Of a DNA stretch of 64,000 nt, positions 7,542 through 16,163 are shown one piece after another. The notes below the pieces were generated by a model. It did not search any database. It saw only the letters and a program-made list of their open reading frames with translations, and was not told the origin of the DNA. The DNA is from Trueperaceae bacterium (GTDB lineage: Bacteria; Deinococcota; Deinococci; Deinococcales; Trueperaceae): contig JAABTL010000001.1 of assembly GCA_011389865.1 (NCBI GenBank), forward strand, positions 1 to 64,000, written 5' to 3'. Position numbers and translations under genes: made by a program. The stretch's first letter is position 1. Each line of letters opens with the position of its first letter.

Positions 7542-8894
7542 TTGAGCGAACGATCCGAACCGCGTCTCCTGCTGCTCCTCTTCGTCGGTGTGCTCATGGC
7601 CGCCCTCGACATCGCCATCGTCGGCCCGGCACTGCCCGCGATCCAGCGCACCTTCGCCGTCGACGCGCGGGCCGCGGCCTGGGTCTTCACGGTCTTCGTG
7701 CTCTTCAACCTGGTCGCGACCCCGACCATGGCGAAGCTCTCGGACCGTTGGGGCCGGCGTCCGGTGTACATGCTCGACATCGCGCTCTTCGCCGCCGGCT
7801 CGCTGGTCGTGGCGGTGGCGCCGAGCTTCACGGTGCTGCTTGCGGGGCGCGCGCTGCAGGCCGTCGGCGCCGGTGGTCTCCTGCCGGTGGCCAGCGCCGT
7901 CGTCGGCGACACCTTCCCCCCGGAGCGGCGCGGACGCGCCCTCGGCATGATCGGCGCCGTGTTCGGGATCGCCTTCCTGTTGGGGCCGCTGCTGGGCGGG
8001 TTGCTGCTGCGCTTCGGCTGGCCGTGGCTGTTCCTCATCAACCTGCCCATCGCGGCGGCGCTCCTGGTGGGGACGCAGCGCTGGATGCCCGCCAGCCGGC
8101 CTCTCACCCCGCGTCCGTTCGATTGGGCCGGCAGCGGCCTGCTGGGCGGGGCGCTCGCGAGCCTCACGCTGGGTCTGAGCCGCCTCGACACCGCGCGGGG
8201 CGCCGCGGCCATCCTCGACCCGAGCGTGGGTCCGCTGCTGCTGGTGGCGCTCCTGCTCCTGGCTGCCTTCGCCGTCGTCGAGCGGCGCGCCGCCGACCCG
8301 ATCGTGCATCCGCGCCTACTGGCCTCCGGCCAGATCCGACTCGTCGGCCTCTTCGCGTTCGCCGGCGGGCTGACCGAGGCGTCGATGGTGTTCCTGCCGA
8401 CGCTGGCGGTGGCGTCGCTGGGGTCGACGGAGACCACGGCGTCGTTCATGCTGCTGCCGCTCGTGACCGCCGTGGCGATCGGTGCGCCCCTGGCGGGCCG
8501 GTTGGTCGACCGCCTCGGCGCCCGACCGGTGATCGCCGCCGGCCTGACTTTGACCGCGCTCGGCCTCTTCGGCCTCGGGACCGTCGGGGGCACGTTCGCC
8601 GGCTTCGGCGTGGCAGCCGCCGTGGTCGGCCTGGGGCTGTCGGCGCTGGTGGGCGCCCCCCTCCGCTACCTGCTCCTGCAGCACGCGGCGCCGGCGGACC
8701 GCGGGGCGGCGCAGGGCGTGCTCACCGTGTTCGGCAGCACCGGCCGCCTCGCCGGCGGGGCCCTGGTCGGCGCGATCGCGGCGTCGGCCGCCGGCGCCGA
8801 CGGCATCGAGCGCGCGCTGCTGGTGCTCGGCGCGCTCCTGGCCGCCAGCGTGTTGGGGACGCTGGGGCTGGAGGGGCGGACGCGGCGGGGGTGA
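7542..8894 (+). CDS. MFS drug/metabolite exporter (DHA2-like)
   Basis: A 450-aa polytopic membrane protein with at least 12 hydrophobic segments. The N-terminus LLLLLFVGVLMAALDIAIVGPALP is the DHA-type helix 1, followed by motif A MAKLSDRWGRRPVYM and by GMIGAVFGIAFLLGPLLGGLL, the antiporter-type motif C. These features point to proton-coupled efflux of small molecules, although the substrate is unknown. The TTG at 7542 is the first start in frame after GAGGAC. Between it and the divergent aldehyde dehydrogenase lie 183 bp with promoters only. Confidence 0.82.
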   Translation: MSERSEPRLLLLLFVGVLMAALDIAIVGPALPAIQRTFAVDARAAAWVFTVFVLFNLVATPTMAKLSDRWGRRPVYMLDIALFAAGSLVVAVAPSFTVLLAGRALQAVGAGGLLPVASAVVGDTFPPERRGRALGMIGAVFGIAFLLGPLLGGLLLRFGWPWLFLINLPIAAALLVGTQRWMPASRPLTPRPFDWAGSGLLGGALASLTLGLSRLDTARGAAAILDPSVGPLLLVALLLLAAFAVVERRAADPIVHPRLLASGQIRLVGLFAFAGGLTEASMVFLPTLAVASLGSTETTASFMLLPLVTAVAIGAPLAGRLVDRLGARPVIAAGLTLTALGLFGLGTVGGTFAGFGVAAAVVGLGLSALVGAPLRYLLLQHAAPADRGAAQGVLTVFGSTGRLAGGALVGAIAASAAGADGIERALLVLGALLAASVLGTLGLEGRTRRG

Positions 8895-8951
8895 ATTCGG
8901 CGCGCCGGGTGACGGGCCGCTCGTGGCGGACGCGGCCGGCGCGCTGGTGGG

Positions 8952-8957
8952 TAGGCT
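8952..8957 (+). promoter_or_regulatory. -10 hexamer TAGGCT with a short leader
   Basis: TAGGCT lies 39 nt before the ATG at 8997, which has its own AAGGAG at 8984-8989. This shows the same hexamer used in a leadered context. Confidence 0.45.
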
Positions 8958-8996
8958 GAGCGGGGCCGCGGCGCCCCGGCCCCAAGGAGCCCGCTC

Positions 8997-10070
8997 ATGA
9001 GCACGATCCTCGAACGCCTCAAGACCCTGGCCGCCATCGACGCGGTCTCCGGCCAGGAGCAGCCCCTCGTCGCCTACCTGCAAGAGGCGCTCGCGCCCAT
9101 CTGCGACGACGTCGAGATCGACGCCGTCGGCAACCTGTACGCCATCCGGCGCGGCGCCGCCGACGGGCCCACCGTCATGGTCGCGGCCCACACCGACGAG
9201 ATCGGCATGCTGGTCAAGAGCGTCGACGCCAACGGCTTCGTGCGGTTCGAGAAGCTCGGCGGCTTGATCGACGGCACCCTCCCCGCGCGCCTCGTGCGGG
9301 TGGCCGGGCACCTCGGCGTGATCGGCATGAAGTCGGGCCACTACCAGAGCGAGGCCGACCGCGCCAAGGTGGTCGCGCACAGCGAGATGTACGTCGACAT
9401 CGGTGCGCACTCCGCGGCGCGCGTGGCGGAGCTCGGCATCGAGGTGGGCGACCCCATCACCTTCGTCAGCGAGATCGTCGAGTTCGGGCACGACGCCAGA
9501 CTGGTCGCCGGCAAGGCGATCGACGACCGGCTCGGCTGCGCCGTGCTGTGGAGCGTCCTGGAGGCCGGCGCGCCCCCGGCCGGCACGTTCGTCGCCGCGT
9601 TCACGAGCCAAGAGGAGGTCGGGCTGAAGGGCGCGGGCATCGCGGGCGAGCGCATCCGCCCGCACCTCGCGCTGGCGCTCGACACCATGCCCAGCGGCGA
9701 CACCCCGGACATGGACTTCGGCAAGGACCTCGGCGTCGCGATCGGCGCTGGGCCCGTCCTGCAGGTGCTGGCCGGCAAGGGCGGGCGGGGCTTCCTGGTG
9801 AACCAGTCCGTGAAGCGCTACTTGCAGCGCGTCGCCTCCGCGGCCGACGTGCCGCTCCAGCTCACGGCCTTCACCGGCGGCAACAACGACGCCGCCACGC
9901 TCGCGTGGTCCGGCGTCGGGGTGCCCGCCGCCTCGATCTGCCTGGCGCGCCGCTACTCGCACTCGCCCATGGAGGTCGCCGACCTCGGCGATGCCGAGGC
10001 CGCCTACCGGCTGCTGCGGGCGATCGTCGAGGGCATGGACGAGCTGCCGGCGTTCGGGTTCCTGGGGTAG
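8997..10070 (+). CDS. M42-family metallo-aminopeptidase
   Basis: A 357-aa member of peptidase family M42 (glutamyl aminopeptidase/deblocking aminopeptidase/TET type), cytosolic and usually a large oligomer trimming peptides. The dinuclear metal site is visible: VAAHTDEIGM (His, Asp), GKAIDDRLGCAV (bridging Asp), TSQEEVGLKGA (catalytic Glu pair), ALDTMPSGDTP and RYSHSPMEVADL (final His). The start has a good Shine-Dalgarno sequence. It is followed by about 1 kb of gene debris. Confidence 0.88.
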   Translation: MSTILERLKTLAAIDAVSGQEQPLVAYLQEALAPICDDVEIDAVGNLYAIRRGAADGPTVMVAAHTDEIGMLVKSVDANGFVRFEKLGGLIDGTLPARLVRVAGHLGVIGMKSGHYQSEADRAKVVAHSEMYVDIGAHSAARVAELGIEVGDPITFVSEIVEFGHDARLVAGKAIDDRLGCAVLWSVLEAGAPPAGTFVAAFTSQEEVGLKGAGIAGERIRPHLALALDTMPSGDTPDMDFGKDLGVAIGAGPVLQVLAGKGGRGFLVNQSVKRYLQRVASAADVPLQLTAFTGGNNDAATLAWSGVGVPAASICLARRYSHSPMEVADLGDAEAAYRLLRAIVEGMDELPAFGFLG

Positions 10071-10202
10071 GAGGGGGCTCAGCACCTGTCATCACGGCAC
10101 CAGGAACCGTCACAGAGCGCGCCGACTTGCGCTCGAAGGGTGTCGCCGGATGCTCCGGATGGCAGGCTGTGACGGAGCAGGCCCACGAGCCGAGGGCGGA
10201 GC

Positions 10203-10612
10203 ACGACCCTACCGGTGCTCCTCCACCTCGCCGGTGGGCCCGGTGGCACCGACATCGGCGCCATGCGGCTCGACACCGGGTTGGAGGAGCGGTTCGTGGT
10301 CGCCACGTGGGACCAATGTGGCACGGGCATCTCGTACCCCGCGTTCGACCCCGCCGACGCCCTCGCCTGGTCGCGCGCCCGCGGCGACACGGCGCTGGTG
10401 ACGTGGTTGGAGGCCATGGGCCCGCCGCCGTACGCCGAACCGATCGGCACCTACCCGACCATCGCGGGCCCGGAGCGCGCGCTCAACCCGTACCCCGGGT
10501 TCGGCGGGCGCACCGAGAGGACGTCGACCATCTTCGTCCCCGAGTTCAGCCTCATGGATACGATCGACGCCCTTCGGGGCCTCACCGACGGGTACGCCCG
10601 CCTCTACCCACA
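10203..10612 (+). pseudogene. Remnant of an alpha/beta hydrolase with an internal deletion and lost C-terminus
   Basis: The frame reads LLHLAGGPGGTDIGA and FVVATWDQCGTGISYPAFDP, the oxyanion-loop HGGPG-like region and second strand of proline iminopeptidase-type hydrolases. It then jumps at about 10360 to RARGDTALVTWLEAMGPPPY and FVPEFSLMDTIDALRGL, segments that belong well after the nucleophile elbow. The G-x-S-x-G motif is therefore missing, as is the C-terminal part with the catalytic Asp and His. After YPQ at about 10612 the composition turns Arg/Gly-rich. No credible start is present. I infer a decayed gene, not a functional short enzyme. Confidence 0.6.
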
Positions 10613-10613
10613 G

Positions 10614-10943
10614 CATCGCGGTCGCGGAGGTGCCGGTGGCCGCGGACGAGCACGCCGACCGAGGCGAACAGCACGAGCGTGTCGAAGACCTGGAACAACC
10701 GCGGGACGGGGCGCACGAGGGCGAACGCCCGCCACGCAAGGATGATGGCGACCGGGGCAAGCGTGACGCCGGCCAGGACCAGCCACCGGCGTCGTGGTGC
10801 GGCCTGGGCCGCCGGAAGGACCTCGCCGCCGCCGATCAACGTGCCGCCCACCCCCCGGACGACCCGAGCGGCGGTGGATCGCTGCGGTACGCGTCCGTCA
10901 CCCGGAACCGCTCGAACCCGACCGATCGTGTGCTCGTGACCAT
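10614..10943 (-). pseudogene. Frameshifted, truncated membrane-protein remnant
   Basis: From an ATG at 10943 a plausible N-terminus, TRSVGFERFRVTDAYRS, runs until a G-rich tract near 10850-10858, where the frame closes. The next frame continues with GGTLIGGGEVLPAAQ and two hydrophobic helices (WLVLAGVTLAPVAIILAW and LFQVFDTLVLFASVGVLV), then degenerates after HLRDRDAV near 10613. The end coincides with the point where the opposite-strand hydrolase remnant stops, which suggests one deletion or rearrangement junction. Family not recognised. Confidence 0.4.
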
Positions 10944-11085
10944 GCTGACACCTATTCCGAGGACGCGCCCGGTGCCCGGGCGGCGGCCGCGTCGTCAGCC
11001 CTGCGGTGGCACACGTGCGGGCGTCGCGACGGGCCCGGCGCGAAGAGGTCGGTGCCAGGTCTACGCTATGTCGACGCCCGCGCCA

Positions 11086-11850
11086 TCAGATGCCCATCTC
11101 GGTCAGCCAGCCCGAGAGGGCTCCCTCACGCACCCTGAGATCCTCGCGCGACGCGTCGTGCGCGCCCGCCAGGTGCTCACCCGTGATCCTCCCGTCCAAG
11201 ATGAACAGCACCCGCTCGGCCCTGGTGGCGACCTTGGGGTCGTGGGTGACCAGCACGATGGTGGTACCGCTGCGATGAATGTCCGCCAGGAGCGCCATGA
11301 TCTCGTTGGATGCCGTCGAGTTCAGGGCCCCGGTCGGTTCATCCCCGAAGATCACCGCCGGGTCGCTCATCAGCGCGCGGCAGATGCCCACCCGCTGAAG
11401 CTGCCCGCCCGACGCCTGGGTGACGTCGCGCGCTTCCAGTTCCGCGATGCCCGTCGTCTCCATCAAGATCCTGGCCTTCTCGCGGATCTGCCGGGCGCGC
11501 TTCCGACCATCGCGCATGGAGGGCAGGATGATGTTGTCGAGCACGCTCAGGTTGCGCAGCAGCGTCGGCTGCTGGAACACGAACCCCATCCGTCGTCGGC
11601 GGACGTCGGCGAGGGCATCGTCGCTGAGCTGCGAGAGGTCCACGCCGTCGAAGACCACCCGCCCGCCGTCCACGGCGTCCATGCCGCTCAGCGCGAATAG
11701 CAGCGTCGACTTGCCAGAACCCGAAGGTCCCATGATGGCCACGAAGTCGCCTGCCGCGATGTCGACCGACACGCCGTCGAGGACGTTGCGCCGCTCCGTG
11801 CCCTGGCCGAACGATTTGACGACGTTCTCGGCGATGATCATCGTGTTCAC
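11086..11850 (-). CDS. ABC transporter ATP-binding protein, LolD/MacB type
   Basis: A 254-aa ATPase with Walker A GPSGSGKST, Q-loop VFQQPTLL, signature ASGGQLQRVGICRAL, Walker B VIFGDEPTGALN and H-loop VTHDPK. The GDEPTGALN form is typical of ATPases that partner FtsX-like permeases (LolCDE, MacB, antibiotic-peptide exporters). The GTG at 11850 lies 3 bp after the permease stop and follows GGGAG, so the two are co-translated. Codon use is a little less GC-biased than in neighbouring housekeeping genes. Confidence 0.88.
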   Translation of the reverse strand: MNTMIIAENVVKSFGQGTERRNVLDGVSVDIAAGDFVAIMGPSGSGKSTLLFALSGMDAVDGGRVVFDGVDLSQLSDDALADVRRRRMGFVFQQPTLLRNLSVLDNIILPSMRDGRKRARQIREKARILMETTGIAELEARDVTQASGGQLQRVGICRALMSDPAVIFGDEPTGALNSTASNEIMALLADIHRSGTTIVLVTHDPKVATRAERVLFILDGRITGEHLAGAHDASREDLRVREGALSGWLTEMGI

Positions 11851-11853
11851 GGC

Positions 11854-14172
11854 TCACTCCCTGAGGTTCTCGGCGACCCTGATGCGCCCCGCGTCCCACG
11901 TGCCGGCGACGGTGGCGATCAGGGTCGCCAGCAGCATCAGCAGTGGGCTCCAGAGGTACGCGAACGCCGGATCGACGACGAACGCGAACGAGTTGGCGCC
12001 GAAGCTTGCGATCACCGCTCCCGCCAGCGCCTCGCCTAGCGTGTTCGCCAGCAGCGTGCCGACGAGGATCCCGATGACGAGAACGAACGCCGAACGCGCC
12101 AAGTACTGCGCTCTGATGTCCGAGTTCGTGAAGCCGAACGCCTTCATGACGGCGATCGCATGGCGGTCCTTGGCGACGAGCATCCGCATGAACAGCAGCG
12201 TGATCAGGACGGTCGTCGCCACCGCGACGCCGATGGCGGCGTACGAGGCCACGCCGATGGCGCCGATGGTCGAGCCGTAGGTCTGCTGAATGAACTCGTC
12301 GAGGTCCGAGACCTTGGCGAACTCGAACCTGGCCGCGTACTCGGCAGCCTTCGCGTCGAGCAGTGCCGGATCCGTGAGCTCCGCGCCGATCACGCTCCGC
12401 ATGGGCTCCGCCGTCTCGTCGGCGAAGGTCGCCTTGGCGGTCTTGCCGCCGTTGGTGACGTCGGAATAGGTTCCCGACACCGTGAGGGCTCGCTCCCGTC
12501 CCGCGATCGTCAACGAGAGGACATCGCCCACCCCCTTGCCCAGGTCGCTCGCCTGCATCACCGAGAGCGCGATCTCGTCGTCGCTCGAGGGCGCACGCCC
12601 GGAGGCGTAGGTGATGGGGAACATCGAGTGATCGCCCAGCTCGGCCGTGATCCGTCCCTCCGAACCGTCGTCCAGGCTCGCTCGGTAGGCCTTGGTGGTC
12701 AGCACGACGAAGCGGGCCACGTCGGCGTCGTTCCCGATGGCCGTGGCGACCTCCGCCACCCTCGCTGCGGCGTCCTCGGCTTGCGTCACGTCGATTCGGA
12801 GATCGACGTCGCCGACGCCCATGTAGGAAACGAAGCTCTCGGAAGCGATGGTGTGGTGCAGGTTCCGCGGCACGATGATGATGAAGGCAGCCAGCACCAG
12901 CACGACCAGCATGGTGGCGTAGAGGTTCCGACGCGCGAGCACGTCCTGCAGGCCCAGGAATGCGTTGGTGCCGAGCAGCCCGTTCATCGTCAGGCGGAGG
13001 CGTCGGCGGCCGGGGGACGCCTTCGGCGCGTTGCCGAAGCGGATGGCGTCCGCCGGTGCGACCTTTCGAAAGCGCCCAAGGACGCCGTTCACGTAGGCGA
13101 CGATCGCCACGAACACCAGCGCGACGCCGACGAGGCCCAGAACCGGGGCCAGCGACGCGTTGGCGCTCTCACCCAAGTACAGCCGGATGTTCTCGAGCAG
13201 CGCGCCCTGGAAGAGGAACGAGAGAGCGTATCCGACCAGGCCGCCCACCGCCGCCAGCGCCGCGTACTGCGCCAGGTAGATCCGCTTGATGTCGGAGACG
13301 CGCAGCCCGATGGCCTTCATCACGCCGATCTCGCGATAGTCGTCTTCGATCTTGGCGAGCAGGGTGAAGCGGATGCAGAGGAACGCGATGGCGATCACGA
13401 GCGCGCTGACCAGGAGGAGTACGGCGATCATCAGCCCATCGGCGAGGCCGTTGACCGTCCTGAAGAGCGGATACGTGAGGGTCGGCCCGTTCGCCTCCAG
13501 GCCGGCGTTGGTGTAGGCGGTCTCGAACGCGCTCAGCGCCGCCAGGTCGTGGAGCCGGAACTCGATGAGGTACTCGACGCGGCCCGAGGGGCGGATCGCC
13601 TCGAAGTCGTCGTGGCTGACCAAGAACCGCTTGGAGGAGGAGAGGAGCGGTTGCATCTGGGAGTCTCGGAGCGGACCCGCGACGGTCATCGTGTGGCCGG
13701 CCACGGTCGCGCGCTCGCCGATCCGCGCCGAACCGTCCTGCAGGTACGTCAGGGGTACGTAGATCTCCCCGTCCTTGACCGAGATGACCTCGCCGTCCAG
13801 GTCGAGCAGGAAGTCGAAGCTTTCGCTCTGAACCGTGAGCCCGTTGTCCTGGACGCTCCCGGCGAGCGAGCGGCTGCCGAACACGAACTGCGCGCCGTCG
13901 ATGTTGAGGAACTCGAGCACCTGGTGGTCGGCCACCGACGCGTGCGCTTCGGCGAAGGCGTCCAGCCGCGCTCGGTCCAGGTCGCCGACGTGCATCTGCA
14001 TGAAGTGCGGCGTCTGCGCACGCTGCATCAGCGCGTCGATGGCCCCCGACAGGTTGACGACGAGGGTCGCCGCCAGCGCCACCAGCATCGCTGCCGCCGC
14101 GACGAACAGCATGGTGGTGATAGAGATGGCCTTGCTCCTAAGTACGTCGTTGCGGATCGCCCTCAAGTACAT
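11854..14172 (-). CDS. ABC transporter permease with two FtsX domains
   Basis: A 772-aa membrane protein with an N-terminal helix (about 18-42), a large extracytoplasmic region (about 43-240), a three-helix FtsX block (about 245-365 with DDYREIGVMKAIGLRVSDIKR), a further helix near 415-435, a second extracytoplasmic domain, and a second FtsX block (about 645-765 with KDRHAIAVMKAFGFTNSDIR). The duplicated layout matches the ABC3 permease family, which moves lipids, lipoproteins or peptides, or transmits mechanical signals. GGAGG before the ATG and TAGGGT at 14190-14195 support the start. It lies upstream of its ATPase. Confidence 0.85.
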   Translation of the reverse strand: MYLRAIRNDVLRSKAISITTMLFVAAAAMLVALAATLVVNLSGAIDALMQRAQTPHFMQMHVGDLDRARLDAFAEAHASVADHQVLEFLNIDGAQFVFGSRSLAGSVQDNGLTVQSESFDFLLDLDGEVISVKDGEIYVPLTYLQDGSARIGERATVAGHTMTVAGPLRDSQMQPLLSSSKRFLVSHDDFEAIRPSGRVEYLIEFRLHDLAALSAFETAYTNAGLEANGPTLTYPLFRTVNGLADGLMIAVLLLVSALVIAIAFLCIRFTLLAKIEDDYREIGVMKAIGLRVSDIKRIYLAQYAALAAVGGLVGYALSFLFQGALLENIRLYLGESANASLAPVLGLVGVALVFVAIVAYVNGVLGRFRKVAPADAIRFGNAPKASPGRRRLRLTMNGLLGTNAFLGLQDVLARRNLYATMLVVLVLAAFIIIVPRNLHHTIASESFVSYMGVGDVDLRIDVTQAEDAAARVAEVATAIGNDADVARFVVLTTKAYRASLDDGSEGRITAELGDHSMFPITYASGRAPSSDDEIALSVMQASDLGKGVGDVLSLTIAGRERALTVSGTYSDVTNGGKTAKATFADETAEPMRSVIGAELTDPALLDAKAAEYAARFEFAKVSDLDEFIQQTYGSTIGAIGVASYAAIGVAVATTVLITLLFMRMLVAKDRHAIAVMKAFGFTNSDIRAQYLARSAFVLVIGILVGTLLANTLGEALAGAVIASFGANSFAFVVDPAFAYLWSPLLMLLATLIATVAGTWDAGRIRVAENLRE

Positions 14173-14218
14173 CGCGCGCCTCCGTGACCCTATCGCGCCT
14201 CATCGTGCCTTCGTCGCT

Positions 14219-14485
14219 CTAGGGCCGAGTCTGCTCTCGAAGGTACTCGACAGCGTGCTCCACCTCGGACACAAGGTGGAAGAAGGCGCCGAAACGATAC
14301 GCCCGGCGATCTCGCGCGGCGAGGGACATCCGGGATATCTGGCGCAGGCCATCGAGGTTTGGCTGGCGTCGGTGCGTACAGGCGCGTGGCGGCACCAAGG
14401 GACGTCGACGAATGGCCCCGCCGTACGGCGGTCTCGTTGGTGCGCCCGAGAGCAACCGATGCAGCCCAAGCCCCACGGCGAGCAC
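14219..14485 (-). CDS. Uncertain small open frame upstream of the ABC operon
   Basis: An 88-codon minus-strand frame whose C-terminal part, AARDRRAYRFGAFFHLVSEV, has protein-like composition and resembles the helical C-terminus of small regulators often placed before such ABC operons. The N-terminal half overlaps the 16-bp tRNA-derived repeat and looks like non-coding translation. I see no helix-turn-helix. It may be the tail of a regulator cut by integration, or nothing. Confidence 0.25.
   Translation of the reverse strand: MLAVGLGLHRLLSGAPTRPPYGGAIRRRPLVPPRACTHRRQPNLDGLRQISRMSLAARDRRAYRFGAFFHLVSEVEHAVEYLREQTRP
14437..14452. repeat. 16-bp copy of the tRNA-Arg 3' end (putative att half-site)
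   Basis: TTGGTGCGCCCGAGAG at 14437-14452 is identical, in the same orientation, to 15689-15704, the acceptor arm, discriminator and CCA end of tRNA-Arg. The next base on each side differs. Confidence 0.6.
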
Positions 14486-14496
14486 GTCCTGTCGCG

Positions 14497-14502
14497 TATC
14501 TT
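14497..14502 (+). promoter_or_regulatory. -10 hexamer TATCTT for the CDF gene
   Basis: TATCTT stands 24 nt before ATG 14527 and is followed by GGGAGGG at 14511-14517, a short leader with a strong ribosome-binding site. Confidence 0.45.
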
Positions 14503-14526
14503 CGAAGCCTGGGAGGGATGACGACG

Positions 14527-15441
14527 ATGTCCCGAGGGCATGGACACGACCATGGTGTCGGCGAAGCCAGCGATCGTCGCATCCTCGCTACGGTGGCCCT
14601 GAACGTCGTGTTGACGGTGGCGCAGATCGTCGGCGGTGTCCTTGCGGGCTCCGTGGCGCTGGTCGCCGATGCGCTGCACAACCTCAACGACGCGATGGCG
14701 CTCGTGATCGTGTGGGTCTCGCGGCGCATCAGCCGACGAAGGCCGGACCGCGAACGGACCTTCGGCTACCGGCGCGCCCAGGTGATCGGCGCCCTCGTGA
14801 ACCTGGTCGCGCTCGCCGTCGTGGCCCTGTTCCTCGGCTACGAGTCCATCCTCCGCTTCTTCGAGCCGCGGGACGTCGGCGGTTGGACCGTGATCGTGCT
14901 CGCCGGCGTGGCGCTCGTCGTCGACGTGGGCACCGTGTTGCTCCTGATCACCATGCGCAAAGGGAACGTCAACGTGCGTGCCGCCTTCGTCCACAACCTC
15001 GCGGATGCGCTGGCGAGCGTGGCGGTGCTGCTCGGTGGCGTCGCGATCGTGCTGTGGGGGGTGAACTGGGTCGATCCGCTGCTGTCCCTCGGAATCGTCG
15101 CCTACATCTTCTGGCAGGTCGCCAAGATGCTGCCCGAGACCCTTCGCGTGCTCATGGAGGCCGCCCCGCCTGGGCTGGACGTCGAGGAGGTCGCCGCAGC
15201 GATCGTCGAGGTCGATGGCGTTCAGGATGTCCATCACGTCCACGCTTGGATGCTGGACGAGGAACACTTCGCGTTGGAGGCGCACGTCGTGATCGCGCGC
15301 CGAGACGTTCCGCGGATGGAGGCGATCAAGGCGCTCGTGCGGCAGAAGATGGAAGCCTTCGGGATCGGTCACAGCACCCTGGAAGTGGAGTTCCCAGAAG
15401 CCGTACGAGGCGAGGACCACGACGCATCCTTGATCGCGTGA
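14527..15441 (+). CDS. Cation diffusion facilitator (CzcD-like Zn/Co/Cd exporter)
   Basis: A 304-aa CDF transporter. It has a His-rich N-terminus (RGHGHDHG), six membrane helices, paired metal sites ADALHNLNDAMAL in helix 2 and FVHNLADALASV in helix 5 (HxxxD twice, the zinc-type pattern), and a cytosolic C-terminal domain with VDGVQDVHHVHAWML. CDF proteins export divalent metals by proton antiport. ATG 14527 is preferred over ATG 14518 because GGGAGGG is then 9 nt away instead of adjacent. It lies alone inside the putative tRNA-Arg element scar. Confidence 0.9.
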   Translation: MSRGHGHDHGVGEASDRRILATVALNVVLTVAQIVGGVLAGSVALVADALHNLNDAMALVIVWVSRRISRRRPDRERTFGYRRAQVIGALVNLVALAVVALFLGYESILRFFEPRDVGGWTVIVLAGVALVVDVGTVLLLITMRKGNVNVRAAFVHNLADALASVAVLLGGVAIVLWGVNWVDPLLSLGIVAYIFWQVAKMLPETLRVLMEAAPPGLDVEEVAAAIVEVDGVQDVHHVHAWMLDEEHFALEAHVVIARRDVPRMEAIKALVRQKMEAFGIGHSTLEVEFPEAVRGEDHDASLIA

Positions 15442-15633
15442 CGTCACGACGCGTGCGGTATCGCGGATCCGGCCGGCGCGCGTCCGTCGCAATCCGTGCC
15501 AACGGCGCAGCGGATGCCGGGCGCGCTCGTGGCCCGTGCGGCGCCACCGCTCGGCGACGCCGACGCTTGGCGAATCGATGGCCTGGCAGCACTTCGTGTG
15601 GCCAACCGTCGACGCATCATTGAAACGGCGAGA

Positions 15634-15650
15634 CCCCGTCGTTGACGGGG
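15634..15650. terminator. Hairpin between the CDF gene and the tRNA cluster
   Basis: CCCCGTC, loop GTT, GACGGGG: a 7-bp stem between the plus-strand CDF gene and the minus-strand tRNA genes, so it could end both. Confidence 0.45.
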
Positions 15651-15689
15651 CCTCCGTTGAGCGTCACGCCGCGTGCGCGAGCGATTCCT

Positions 15690-15766
<77 letters not shown>

Positions 15767-15831
15767 ATGCTGGTTGTCCCCGCTCGATCAACGGGCCTGC
15801 CGTATGGGCAGGGTCTGCCCCGTGGGCAGGT

Positions 15832-15924
15832 TGGCGGAGAGGGAGGGATTCGAACCCTCGATGCAGGTTTTGCCCACATACTCCCTTAGCAGGGGAGCGC
15901 CTTCAGCCGCTCGGCCACCTCTCC
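15832..15924 (-). tRNA. tRNA-Ser (anticodon GCT)
   Basis: Class II tRNA with acceptor GGAGAGG/CCTCTCC, anticodon stem CTCCC/GGGAG around CTGCTAA giving GCT, a long variable arm, T-loop GGTTCGAATCC, discriminator G and an encoded CCA. Confidence 0.95.
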
Positions 15925-15965
15925 GTGCGCTTCCCCGTCCCCGATCTGGCTGCCTCGAAAGCGTG

Positions 15966-16055
15966 TGGCGGAGGGTGAGGGATTCGAACCCCCGGACGGG
16001 TTGCCCCGTCTACGGTTTTCAAGACCGTCGCTTTCGACCGCTCAGCCAACCCTCC
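15966..16055 (-). tRNA. tRNA-Ser (anticodon TGA)
   Basis: Class II tRNA with acceptor GGAGGGT/ACCCTCC, anticodon stem ACGGT/ACCGT around CTTGAAA giving TGA, a long variable arm, T-loop GGTTCGAATCC, discriminator G and an encoded CCA. First gene of the cluster in transcription order. Confidence 0.95.
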
Positions 16056-16163
16056 AGGCCGTGACCTTGCGGTTGGGTTCGGGGCGCGGGCCGGCGTTCG
16101 GCCCGTGCGGTCAGCATCGTGGAGTATACGGAGGCCGTCGCGGTGGTGTCAACGCGACCGCGA

